A DNA stretch of 64,000 bases from Elusimicrobiales bacterium (lineage in GTDB: Bacteria; Elusimicrobiota; Elusimicrobia; Elusimicrobiales; Elusimicrobiaceae): positions 62,001 through 126,000 of the forward strand of contig JBAZJT010000001.1 in NCBI GenBank assembly GCA_041651175.1. Direction: 5' to 3'. Every line of letters starts with the position of its first letter. Within the stretch, counting starts at the first letter, position 1. The notes beneath the pieces were generated by a model. That model worked only from the letters and a program-made list of their open reading frames with translations. It was not told the origin of the DNA and made no database searches. A program made the translations under genes and the position numbers. Positions 41,331-48,892 of this stretch are shown here, one piece after another.

Positions 41331-41914
41331 TTGTGGGGCTGACCGGCTCGCCCGCCTCCGGCAAAAGCGAGGCGGCCAAAGTATTCCGGGAACTGGGCGC
41401 GGAGGTCGTCTGCGCCGACGCGCTGGCAAAACTCGCGCTGGAGGCGGGCTCTGCCGCCTGCGCCGGAATAAGGCGCAAATTCGGCAAAAAAGCGTTCCGC
41501 CCCGACGGAAGCGTGAACCGGCAATGGCTGGCGGACAGGGTGTTTTCCGCTCCGGCGCTTAAAAAATGGCTTGAAATGCAGGTACACCCAATTGTTATAA
41601 TAGAATCTCTGAAGACGCTCCGCAGCACAAAGCGAGACATTGCGGTTTTTGACGCTCCGCTTCTTTTTGAGGCGCAGGCGCAGCGGATATGCGATATAAC
41701 GCTGTGCGTGCGCGCAAAGCGGGAACTGCGCCTTGAGCGCGCCATAAGGCGCGGCTGGAGCGAGGCGGAATTTTCCGCCAGGGACAAAGCCCAGTTTCCG
41801 CAGGAGCGCAAAGCCGCGCTGGCGGATGTGGTGATAGACAATTCGGGCAGCAGGAAAGAGCTTGCAGCAAAAATAACTGAACTATACCGGACTCTGATTT
41901 CAATAAAAATTTGA
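41315..41914 (+). CDS. coaE: Dephospho-CoA kinase
   Basis: The last step of coenzyme A synthesis. The 199-residue P-loop kinase has GLTGSPASGKSEAAKVF (8-24), the adenine/CoA-binding ADALAKLALE region and the FDAPLLFEAQ motif (about 111-120). The P-loop reads GSPASGKS rather than the common GGIGSGKS. The ATG at 41315 overlaps the rhomboid gene and keeps the complete N-terminal strand. Confidence 0.93.
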   Translation: MAKTLIVGLTGSPASGKSEAAKVFRELGAEVVCADALAKLALEAGSAACAGIRRKFGKKAFRPDGSVNRQWLADRVFSAPALKKWLEMQVHPIVIIESLKTLRSTKRDIAVFDAPLLFEAQAQRICDITLCVRAKRELRLERAIRRGWSEAEFSARDKAQFPQERKAALADVVIDNSGSRKELAAKITELYRTLISIKI

Positions 41915-41975
41915 CAGGCCACGGCCTTTCAAGACGAGCCGCCCCTGACGGGACGGCAAACAAAGGAGCAGCTAA

Positions 41976-43382
41976 ATGCAGAACCGCCCAGAAACCCAAG
42001 ACCCCGCAGCAAAGCCGGAAACCCCCCAGACAACTCCGGAAACCCCCAGAGACATCAAAAAAATGCCAGCCCCGGCACCGGCGCCGCAGCCGCAGGCCCC
42101 CGCCAGCGGCAACGGGCAGAAACCGCTGGACGTCATCATGCTTTCCAAGATGACGGTGTCCGACCTCAACAGAATCGCCACCGAACATAAAGTGGATTCC
42201 ATTTCCGGCCTCAAAAAACAGGAGCTGATAGGCAAGATTCTTGAAGCCCAGGCCAAGGCCAGCGGCTCCATCTACGGCGGCGGCGTGCTGGAAATACTGC
42301 CGGACGGGTTCGGATTCCTGCGCTCGCCAGAGAACAACTATCTTTCCGGGCCGGAGGACATTTATGTCTCCCCGTCCCAAATCAAGAAATTCACGCTGCG
42401 CAAGGGCGACTCGGTGGAGGGCCTCATCCGCCCGCCCAAGGAAGGGGAGCGGTTTTTCGCGATGCTGCAGGTGCGCCGCGTAAACGGCGTGGACGCCGAG
42501 GCTATCAAGGACCGCCCGCTGTTTGACAACCTCACCCCGCTGCACCCCAACTCGCGCTTTATACTGGAAACGCTTAAAAACGAGCTTACCACCCGCGTGA
42601 TAGACCTTATTTCGCCCATAGGCATGGGCCAGCGCGCGCTTATAGTGGCCGCGCCCAAGACCGGCAAGACCATCATTCTCCAGAAGCTGGCCAACGCGCT
42701 TACCACAAACCACAAGGAAATCGTGCTTATGGTGCTGCTCATAGACGAGCGGCCCGAAGAGGTTACCGACATGCGCCGCTCCGTGCGCGGCGAAGTCATA
42801 GCCTCCACATTCGACGAGCCGCCGGACCGGCACGTGCAGGTTTCCGAAATGGTGCTGGAAAAAGCAAAGCGCATGGTGGAGCAGAAAAAGCATGTGGTGA
42901 TATTGCTGGACTCCATCACCCGGCTGGCGCGGGCGTTTAATACCATCACCCCGTCCAGCGGGCGCGTGCTTTCAGGCGGGCTTGAAGCCACCTCGCTGCA
43001 GCGGCCCAAGCGGTTTTTCGGCGCGGCGCGCAATGTGGAGGAGGGAGGCTCGCTCACCATCATCGCCACCTCGCTGGTGGAAACCGGCAGCAGGATGGAC
43101 GAGGTTATATTCGAGGAATTCAAGGGCACCGGCAACTCGGAGGTTTATCTGGACCGCAAACTCTCCGACCGGCGCATATTCCCCGCCGTGGACATCAACC
43201 GCACCTCCACCAGAAAAGAGGAACTGCTGCTAAGCGAGGACGAGCTTAATAAAGTCTGGATACTGCGCAAGGTGCTTGCGCCGCTCAACCCCGTGGACGC
43301 GATGGAACTGCTGGTGGAAAAACTCACCGCCACCAAATCCAACAAGGACTTCCTGAAATCAATGGAAATGTCCAGCATGTAG
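41976..43382 (+). CDS. rho: Transcription termination factor Rho
   Basis: A 468-residue hexameric RNA helicase that ends transcription. A Pro/Thr/Ala-rich N-terminal extension (about 1-50) precedes the Rho N domain (SKMTVSDLNRIATEHKVDSI), the cold-shock RNA-binding domain (YGGGVLEILPDGFGFLRSPENNYL) and the ATPase: Walker A as APKTGKT (about 226), Walker B LIDERPEEVTDMRR, Q-loop and R-loop (GGSLTIIATSLVETGSRMD). AAAGGAGCAG stands before the ATG. A GC-rich hairpin follows the stop. Confidence 0.98.
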   Translation: MQNRPETQDPAAKPETPQTTPETPRDIKKMPAPAPAPQPQAPASGNGQKPLDVIMLSKMTVSDLNRIATEHKVDSISGLKKQELIGKILEAQAKASGSIYGGGVLEILPDGFGFLRSPENNYLSGPEDIYVSPSQIKKFTLRKGDSVEGLIRPPKEGERFFAMLQVRRVNGVDAEAIKDRPLFDNLTPLHPNSRFILETLKNELTTRVIDLISPIGMGQRALIVAAPKTGKTIILQKLANALTTNHKEIVLMVLLIDERPEEVTDMRRSVRGEVIASTFDEPPDRHVQVSEMVLEKAKRMVEQKKHVVILLDSITRLARAFNTITPSSGRVLSGGLEATSLQRPKRFFGAARNVEEGGSLTIIATSLVETGSRMDEVIFEEFKGTGNSEVYLDRKLSDRRIFPAVDINRTSTRKEELLLSEDELNKVWILRKVLAPLNPVDAMELLVEKLTATKSNKDFLKSMEMSSM

Positions 43383-43407
43383 GCGAATTGCCGGGTTGCG
43401 CATATCA

Positions 43408-43435
43408 CGGGGCCGCGCTTTTGGGCGCGGCCCCG
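43408..43435 (+). terminator. GC hairpin downstream of rho
   Basis: CGGGGCCGCGC (43408-43418) pairs with GCGCGGCCCCG (43425-43435) around a TTTTGG loop, 26 bases after the rho stop. No U-tract follows, so it may be a weak or Rho-assisted terminator or an RNA-stabilising hairpin. Confidence 0.55.
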
Positions 43436-43442
43436 CCGTTAT

Positions 43443-43630
43443 CCTGAAAGTTTCAGGTTATTGCAGCCCATTTTCCGCAGTTGGCAGCACCAACACTGGA
43501 CGGCAAATGGCGCGGACACTCCCCGCAGAATTTGACGGGCATACCCGTCCGGTATGCAAGGAAAACCCTGCACAGGAATGCCGCGCTCTCCGCCGCCGAA
43601 TTCCGTCGTCCAGCCGCAATTCCCCGGCAA
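43443..43630. repeat. Mosaic of repeat remnants between rho and tlyA
   Basis: The 306-base spacer 43383-43688 holds no gene. It begins with the hairpin after rho, then CCTGAAAGTTTCAGG (43443-43457), a solo copy of the palindromic-element end. Next comes CCCATTTTCCGCAGTTGG (43467-43484), the inverse of the motif at 11046 and 34974. An inverted pair GCATACC/GGTATGC surrounds 43540-43557, and GGTATGCAAGGAAAA at 43551 repeats the start of 34915-35000. It looks like nested insertions and deletions of the same small elements. Confidence 0.6.
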
Positions 43631-43688
43631 AAGCCGTGCTTTTGCTGTTTAGGGAGCAGGCCGTGCAAAATTTTATAGCATAGGATAT

Positions 43689-44447
43689 ATGGAAAGACCG
43701 CCCAAAATGCGGCTGGATGCGGCGCTGGCGGCGCGCGGGATGTTTGAAACGCGCAGCAAGGCGCTTGCTGCCGTGATGGCCGGGCAGGTGCTGCTAAACG
43801 GCCTGGTGGAAACCAAGGCGGGCCGCGCCGTGCGCCCTGGCGATATTCTGGAACTTGCCGGCGCGAAATGCCCGTATGTCTCGCGCGGGGGGCTAAAGCT
43901 AAAGGCCGCGCTGGACGGGTTCGGGCTGGACGTGCGCGGCAAAATCTGCGCCGACATCGGAGCCTCCACCGGCGGGTTCACGGACTGCATGCTCCAGGCC
44001 GGCGCAAGCAGGGTGTACGCGGTGGATGTAGGCAGGGGCCAGTTGGACTCCCGCCTGGCCCGCGACCCGCGCGTGGTTTTCATGGGCGATTGCAATGCGC
44101 GCTTCCTGCCGCCGGACGCATTCCCCGAAAAGCCGGTTTTTGCAGCCATAGACGTCTCTTTCATCTCGCTGAGGCTGGTGCTGCCCCCCGTGCTGGCGGC
44201 GCTGGCGCGCCCTGCGCAGGCCGCGGCGCTGATAAAGCCGCAATTCGAGCTTTCGCGCAGGGAGGCTCCCGGCGGCATAGTGAGGTCGGATGAGCTGCGG
44301 CGGAAAGCGGCGGACGGGCTGCGGAATTTTTTCGCCGCGGAAATTGCCGGAAAACACAACGCGCGCGACGGGGGAATTATCCCTTCCCCCATAAAAGGCG
44401 TCCACGGCAACACTGAATTTTTATGGCTTCTGTCGCTGGCGGGATAA
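43689..44447 (+). CDS. tlyA: TlyA-family S4/FtsJ-domain RNA methyltransferase
   Basis: A 252-residue protein with an N-terminal S4 RNA-binding domain (about 7-65, RLDAALAARGMFETRSKALAAVMAG) and an FtsJ-like Rossmann methyltransferase domain (about 68-250, CADIGASTGGFTDCMLQAGA with the SAM motif, then YAVDVGRGQLD). TlyA proteins 2'-O-methylate 16S and 23S rRNA; some were described as haemolysins. The downstream KPQFELSRREAPGGIV segment is typical. Its stop codon coincides with the terminator tract of the minus-strand RNA gene that follows. Confidence 0.93.
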   Translation: MERPPKMRLDAALAARGMFETRSKALAAVMAGQVLLNGLVETKAGRAVRPGDILELAGAKCPYVSRGGLKLKAALDGFGLDVRGKICADIGASTGGFTDCMLQAGASRVYAVDVGRGQLDSRLARDPRVVFMGDCNARFLPPDAFPEKPVFAAIDVSFISLRLVLPPVLAALARPAQAAALIKPQFELSRREAPGGIVRSDELRRKAADGLRNFFAAEIAGKHNARDGGIIPSPIKGVHGNTEFLWLLSLAG

Positions 44448-44484
44448 AACAAAACCCGGCAGGGCGCGCCGCGCCACCGCCGGG
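44444..44484 (-). terminator. Intrinsic terminator of the minus-strand RNA
   Basis: Read on the minus strand, CCCGGC (44484-44479) pairs with GCCGGG (44460-44455), with a GC-rich inner stem, and is followed by TTTTGTTTTAT (44454-44444). This is a classic Rho-independent terminator pointing away from the region 44485-44908, and it overlaps the tlyA stop codon. Confidence 0.8.
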
Positions 44485-44908
44485 ACAGAACTTCCTTCAC
44501 CACTCACCCTGCGCCGGCTGCCTCCGCGCGTAAACGCCCCGCGTGCTACCCACCGGCGCAAAACTTCCACGGCAACCGCAGTCTGCAACCTCCCTGTTCC
44601 GCACCGGGCGGGGGCGGGCCGCTCAAGGCCGCGCCGAACGCAGCCGGGACCGGCCTGGCGCGCGCTACAGAGTGCGGGCGCCGCAACCTCGCCGTAAGGC
44701 TTTGCGCCGCGCCGCCCCGCGGAGGCAACCTGCCCCCCGCGCAAGACGCGCTACGCGCTGCGATGCGGAATTGTCAAACAACCCTTCCCTCTCGCACCGG
44801 CGGGCAATCCGTCCGCCGGCCCTGCCGCAAATGTCCGGACCGGGGTCCCCTCTTGGGGCTTTGGGCGCTCCCGCTGGTCAAAACCGCGGGAGACTGTTCC
44901 GGTCCGCA
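44445..44908 (-). ncRNA. Unrecognised structured RNA of about 460 nt
   Basis: This 575-base gene-free spacer (44448-45022) holds a complete transcription unit on the minus strand: consensus promoter at 44941-44914, predicted start near 44908 and an intrinsic terminator at 44484-44444. The RNA is GC-rich and heavily self-complementary. Its 5' 76 bases form a closed three-way junction: 44899-44909 pairs with 44833-44843 (10 of 11), enclosing a perfect 7-base hairpin (44886-44892 with 44868-44874) and a CCCC-AAGA-GGGG hairpin (44847-44858). A further hairpin spans about 44797-44820. The motif AGGTTGC recurs three times. I tested it by eye against RNase P, tmRNA, SRP and 6S RNA signatures and it fits none. 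No open reading frame with coding character is present. Confidence 0.7.
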
Positions 44909-44913
44909 CACTT

Positions 44914-44941
44914 AGTATAACCGGATTCAAGGCTTTGTCAA
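44914..44941 (-). promoter_or_regulatory. Strong promoter of the minus-strand RNA
   Basis: On the minus strand TTGACA (44941-44936) and TATACT (44919-44914) are separated by 16 bases, a near-perfect sigma-70 promoter. It faces away from the plus-strand gene at 45023 and has no coding sequence ahead of it for about 460 bases. Confidence 0.8.
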
Positions 44942-44996
44942 GGCTTTTTGGATAAATCCGCTCTCCGACGGGAAAAGCGCCGCTGAAGCCGATTTT

Positions 44997-45005
44997 TGGT
45001 ATAAT
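44997..45005 (+). promoter_or_regulatory. Extended -10 promoter for the gene at 45023
   Basis: TGGTATAAT (44997-45005) is a perfect extended -10 element. Transcription would start near 45012, right at the AGAGAGG ribosome-binding site (45011-45017), so the leader is only about a dozen bases. Confidence 0.6.
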
Positions 45006-45022
45006 TCGGCAGAGAGGTTGAC

Positions 45023-45892
45023 ATGAAAAAAATCATTCCGGTTTTCATCTTCACCGCGCTGGCGGCCCCGTCCGCGCCGGCGTCTGAAACAGCGGCCTAC
45101 GCCGCGGCGAAAGCGGTCATAAATCTGGAGGCGGCGCCCCCGGCGGAGTTTTCGGCGGAGCCTGCCGTTTCGCCCCAAACCGGCGCGCAGCCCGCGATGC
45201 CGGTTACGGATAAAAATCTCTATCTCCTGGCGGATTGCACCGGCACGGCGGTAATCGGCTACCCCGACACAAAAGAGCAGTATGAACGGTTTCACGCGCG
45301 CCACGCGGCGGTGCTGTCCGCCGCGGGGCTCAAGATAAAATCGGACAGTTTCAGCCCGGGCCTGGCGGTTATCTCTTATGATTCGCCGGATGGGCTGGCT
45401 TTGCGCCGGTTCATAGGCGAAAAACTAAAATACGACGGCAGCAGCGACGCCGGCATAGCCGCCGCCAAAGACGAGATAAAAGCCGTTCTGGCGAAAAACG
45501 GCCTGCCTGTCGCGGCGGAGTATTTCCCGGTCAGGACTTCCGGGATGCGGCCCACTTTCGCGCTGTATTATCTTGCCAAACCGGCGCAAAAACCCAAGGA
45601 CGAAATTCTGCTGCGCCTGTTGACCGCGGGCGAGGATATTGACTACGACATTCTTTCCGGCGTGAATATCGTCCGCAGGGACGGGCCGCAGAAAATGGCC
45701 TATATCGGACCAGAAATCGGCTATATCGGCGGCATAGGCAAAACCGAGGCCGAGGCCCGGCGCAAGCTGAAGGAAAGCGAGGAGTATTTCGCCGGAAACG
45801 GCGCGAAAATAATCGGTTCCCGCATAGTGAAACTGGACTGGCCGTCCATGCCGGAATACAAGTACGGCTACCATCTCTATATTTACCGGTAA
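45023..45892 (+). CDS. Exported protein of unknown function
   Basis: A 289-residue protein with a signal peptide (about 1-20, ending APASE), an Ala/Pro-rich segment (about 25-60) and two similar-sized soluble regions with no recognised domain. The repeated word IVRRDGPQKM/YIGPEIGYIGGIGK and the final WPSMPEYKYGYHLYIYR are distinctive. AGAGAGG lies 5 bases before the ATG. The stop codon TAA (45890-45892) is the first triplet of palindromic-element copy 3, so the insertion defines the C terminus and the ancestral protein may have been longer. Confidence 0.65.
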   Translation: MKKIIPVFIFTALAAPSAPASETAAYAAAKAVINLEAAPPAEFSAEPAVSPQTGAQPAMPVTDKNLYLLADCTGTAVIGYPDTKEQYERFHARHAAVLSAAGLKIKSDSFSPGLAVISYDSPDGLALRRFIGEKLKYDGSSDAGIAAAKDEIKAVLAKNGLPVAAEYFPVRTSGMRPTFALYYLAKPAQKPKDEILLRLLTAGEDIDYDILSGVNIVRRDGPQKMAYIGPEIGYIGGIGKTEAEARRKLKESEEYFAGNGAKIIGSRIVKLDWPSMPEYKYGYHLYIYR

Positions 45893-46055
45893 CCTGAATG
45901 CTTCAGTTGGTTGCGTGAACCGAGGCGAAAAAGCGCGAAATAATGCCGAACAAAATTATCCGCGCGTGCCTCACTGCACGAAAGGATAATTTTGTGAAGG
46001 CAGTATGAAGCGATTTTTCGCCGAATTCCGCAATCCAACTGAAACACTCAGGGTA
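45890..46055. mobile_element. 165 bp palindromic element, copy 3
   Basis: Same structure as copies 1 and 2, with more diverged ends (TAACCTGAATGCTTCAG on the left, CTGAAACACTCAGGGTA on the right) while the inner 110 bases stay nearly identical. Its first three bases are the stop codon of the preceding gene and its right end lies 5 bases from the convergent hemW stop, so it fills the whole spacer and could serve as a bidirectional transcription barrier. Confidence 0.85.
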
Positions 46056-46060
46056 AGGGT

Positions 46061-47158
46061 TCAGAAAGGCGGCACGAAGCTGCGGAAAACTTCGTTTGAG
46101 ACGTAGATTCCCTCGCGGGTGAGACGGGCGGTGTCGTCTTCCAGCACAAGCAGCCCGCGGGCGGCCAGGGTTACAAGCTCGCCGCCGAAGTCGCGGCGCA
46201 TATCGTCGGTCAATTTAAGCCCTGTGAGTTTGCGCAGCCCCAGCATAAGGCTTTCGCCGGTTTTTTCCTTGCCTTCCAGCTTCTCGCAGGAAGCCAGAGG
46301 CGGCTCGCCGCCCTCTTTGGAGAGGGTGGAGCAGTAATGCTCCAGCATCGGCGCGGTTACGCGCCGGATGCCGCCTACATACGAGGCCGCCGCGCAGCCT
46401 ATGCCTATATACTCTCCGTTGTCCCAGTAGTTGATGTTGTGGCGGCATTCGCGGCCCGGCCTGGCGAAATTGGATATTTCGTAATGGCTGTAGCCCGCCG
46501 CGGCCAGCGCGGAGCAGGCGTCTTCAAGCATATCCCGGCACAAATCTCCGTCCACGGAAACGCCCCGGCCCGCCAGCGCGCAGGCCTGCGGGATTTCAAG
46601 CCCGTAGACAGACACATGCTCGGGCTTTAGTTCTATCACCCGGCGGACGGTTTCGGCAAAGCCGGCCCTGTCCTGATACGGCGGCGCGGCAATAACGTCT
46701 ATATTGATGTTTGAAAACCCGACCGAGCGCAGGTCCAGATACGCGTCCAGAAAACGCGCAGCGTCGTGGCGGCGGCCCAGCGCGGACAACGTGGCATCGT
46801 CAAAAGACTGCAAGCCCATGCTTATCCGGCTGACGCCGAACTGGCGCAAAATCATGATTTTGTCGCGCGTGATGCTTTCGGGGTTTACTTCAACGGTGGA
46901 TTCCTCAAACTCGCGCACGGGGTTGAAACGCTCGCCCACGGCGTTGAGCAGGCGGCGCAGTTCCGCGCCGTCAAGCTCGCTGGGCGTGCCGCCGCCGATA
47001 TAAAGGGTGTGCGCGCCCATGCCGCGATAGGCCGACATCTCGTTTGCCAGCGCGGTTATATAAGCGCCGCGCAGCCGCTCCTTGCCGGCAAAAGAGACGA
47101 AATCGCAATACCCGCACTTGCCGGAGCAAAACGGGATGTGTATGTAGAGTCCGCGCAT
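46061..47158 (-). CDS. hemW: HemW-like radical SAM protein
   Basis: A 365-residue radical SAM protein of the HemN/HemW group. The motif GLYIHIPFCSGKCGYCDFVS (3-22) holds the CxxxCxxC cluster. LYIGGGTPSEL, ESTVEVNPESI and GLQSFDD follow, with the C-terminal HemW domain after residue 280. HemW inserts haem into target proteins; true coproporphyrinogen oxidases (HemN) have a longer N terminus, absent here. It begins 40 bases after the slipin stop. Confidence 0.92.
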   Translation of the reverse strand: MRGLYIHIPFCSGKCGYCDFVSFAGKERLRGAYITALANEMSAYRGMGAHTLYIGGGTPSELDGAELRRLLNAVGERFNPVREFEESTVEVNPESITRDKIMILRQFGVSRISMGLQSFDDATLSALGRRHDAARFLDAYLDLRSVGFSNINIDVIAAPPYQDRAGFAETVRRVIELKPEHVSVYGLEIPQACALAGRGVSVDGDLCRDMLEDACSALAAAGYSHYEISNFARPGRECRHNINYWDNGEYIGIGCAAASYVGGIRRVTAPMLEHYCSTLSKEGGEPPLASCEKLEGKEKTGESLMLGLRKLTGLKLTDDMRRDFGGELVTLAARGLLVLEDDTARLTREGIYVSNEVFRSFVPPF

Positions 47159-47198
47159 GGGCCGCGCCCGCCCCGCGAACGCGGGACGGGCGCACCGG

Positions 47199-47933
47199 CT
47201 ATTTCTTCAGAAACGCCGATATCATGTCTATCGGTATCGGGAACAGCGTCGTGGAGTTTTTCTCCGTCGCAATTTCCGTGAGCGTCTGCAGGTAGCGCAG
47301 CTGGATGGCCGCCGGCTCGGAGCCTATGATTTTGGCGGCGTCGGCCAGCTTCTGGGCGGCCTGGAATTCGCCCTCGGCGTGAATGACCTTGGCGCGGCGT
47401 TCGCGCTCGGCCTCGGCCTGCTTGGCCATGGCGCGCTGCATGTCCTGGGGGATATCAACGTTTTTGACCTCCACGCTGGCGATTTTTATGCCCCACGGCT
47501 CGGTGTGCTGGTCCAGGATTTCCTGGAGGTTTTTGTTGATTTTGTCGCGGTTGGCAAGCAGGTCGTCCAGCTCCTGCTGGCCCAGCACGCTGCGCAGCGT
47601 CGTCTGCGAGAGCTGGCTGGTGGCGTACATGTAGTTTTCCACGTTAAGCACGGCGGACTTGGGGTCCACCACGCGGAAATACACAACGGCGTTGACGCGG
47701 CTGGAGATATTGTCGCGCGTCATGATGTCCTGCGGCGGCACGTCCAGCACCATCACCCGCGTGCTGATGCGGAACATCTGCTGCACCCCGGGGATAAGGA
47801 ATATCACGCCCGGCCCTTTGACTCCGCTGAAGCGGCCAAGGGTAAGCACCACGCCGCGCTCGTATTCGTTAAGCACGCGGATGCAGCTGAACGCAAACAC
47901 CGCCAGCACTATAATAAGCGGCAGTCCTATCAT
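47199..47933 (-). CDS. Slipin/stomatin-like SPFH membrane protein
   Basis: A 244-residue protein with one N-terminal membrane helix (about 3-20) and a Band 7/SPFH domain (about 22-190): NEYERGVVLTLGRFSGVKGPGVIFLIPG, VPPQDIMTRDNISSRVNAVVYFRV and the QTTLRSVLGQQELDDLL helix are the classic stomatin signatures, followed by a coiled coil (KQAEAERERRAKVIHAEGEFQAAQKL). Slipins organise membrane microdomains and are often paired with an NfeD protease; none is adjacent here. AAGGAGG precedes the ATG. Confidence 0.93.
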   Translation of the reverse strand: MIGLPLIIVLAVFAFSCIRVLNEYERGVVLTLGRFSGVKGPGVIFLIPGVQQMFRISTRVMVLDVPPQDIMTRDNISSRVNAVVYFRVVDPKSAVLNVENYMYATSQLSQTTLRSVLGQQELDDLLANRDKINKNLQEILDQHTEPWGIKIASVEVKNVDIPQDMQRAMAKQAEAERERRAKVIHAEGEFQAAQKLADAAKIIGSEPAAIQLRYLQTLTEIATEKNSTTLFPIPIDMISAFLKK

Positions 47934-48020
47934 TTGTCATTTCCTCCTTGTGATTGCGAATTCATATTGACTTTTACACTGTCATATCCTATACTATTCA
48001 TGGAGGCTTTGTAGCGTAAG

Positions 48021-48878
48021 CTACATTGCCTTTTTCATTTCCCGCTGGCATCTCAGATCCCTGATATAAGAAAAACTGAAAATATCCAGTCGGGACCGTT
48101 TGATTTTATGTCTCATTGAAAACACCAGTTTCTGAAAGTATTCCAATTCAGGACGTTTTGTTTGTACCCCGTCCACTTTCCATGTCCATCCCAAGACATA
48201 ATCTACAAGATCCGCCACCTGTATACATGTTGTGAGATGGCTATGCACAAAAAAGGGTTCGGGGATAATGCGCGTCGCCCGTTGCTTTCCTTTGGCTGTT
48301 TTCTGATAATAGGATTCCATTTGCGTGATAAGTATATGGCTTTTTATTTTTTCAAGCTCGTCAAAAACAACTATCCCTGCGGAATGACCGGCGTCTTCCA
48401 AGAAATAAAAAAAACGTTCAAACAGGTAAGAGTAATCTTTTCTTAATATTCCCGCTTCCGGAGTTCCCGGGGCATCCGGCGCAACTATCGACGCAAATGC
48501 TTTTATTTTATTGGTTATGCATAACCTGAATAGTCTGTTCACATAGCACAGCTTGGCTTGCGCAAGCGCTGCCAGTTCCTTTCGCGTGGCGGCGGGACCG
48601 TTATCCAGCGCTTTTTTCGCCAGAACAGTCCTCTCCCCCGGTGCGATCATTTCCATATATTTGGCATGAGTAAAAACTTTTTTCTTCAGGAGTTTCTTGC
48701 CTTTGATTTCTCTGTCGCCGTCAGTGTATCGTCTGCCGAATATTTCCAACTCCAAATTGTGCGCGTCTTGAATAAATCCCCATAATTTGACATCTTCAAC
48801 GGCGATGCCGCCCAGCACCTCATATTCTCCTTCGGTGTGGCCGCCGCCGCTTTCGTCCAGAAACAGAAAATATGCCAT
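48021..48878 (-). CDS. DUF3800 family protein
   Basis: A 285-residue protein with the DUF3800 pattern: N-terminal FLFLDESG (4-11), a central IVVFDELEKIKSHIL strand (about 168-182) and the C-terminal QVADLVDYVLGWTW motif (about 219-232). These acidic residues resemble an RNase H-like active site. DUF3800 proteins are common in mobile and defence-associated loci, but no partner is present here. The gene is visibly more AT-rich than its neighbours, suggesting horizontal acquisition. It lies 14 bases after thrC, and a small inverted repeat (GTAGC-GTAA-GCTAC, 48011-48024) stands at its 3' end. Confidence 0.8.
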   Translation of the reverse strand: MAYFLFLDESGGGHTEGEYEVLGGIAVEDVKLWGFIQDAHNLELEIFGRRYTDGDREIKGKKLLKKKVFTHAKYMEMIAPGERTVLAKKALDNGPAATRKELAALAQAKLCYVNRLFRLCITNKIKAFASIVAPDAPGTPEAGILRKDYSYLFERFFYFLEDAGHSAGIVVFDELEKIKSHILITQMESYYQKTAKGKQRATRIIPEPFFVHSHLTTCIQVADLVDYVLGWTWKVDGVQTKRPELEYFQKLVFSMRHKIKRSRLDIFSFSYIRDLRCQREMKKAM

Positions 48879-48892
48879 TTACAGGATGTCCT

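Noticed and set aside
44445..44908. RNase P RNA identity for the minus-strand RNA
   Set aside because: A stretch with GGTCCGGAC and GCGGCAGGG looked similar to the P4 neighbourhood, but the universal GAGGAAAGUCC and ACAGAA...CCGGCUUA segments are missing and the 5' and 3' ends do not pair.
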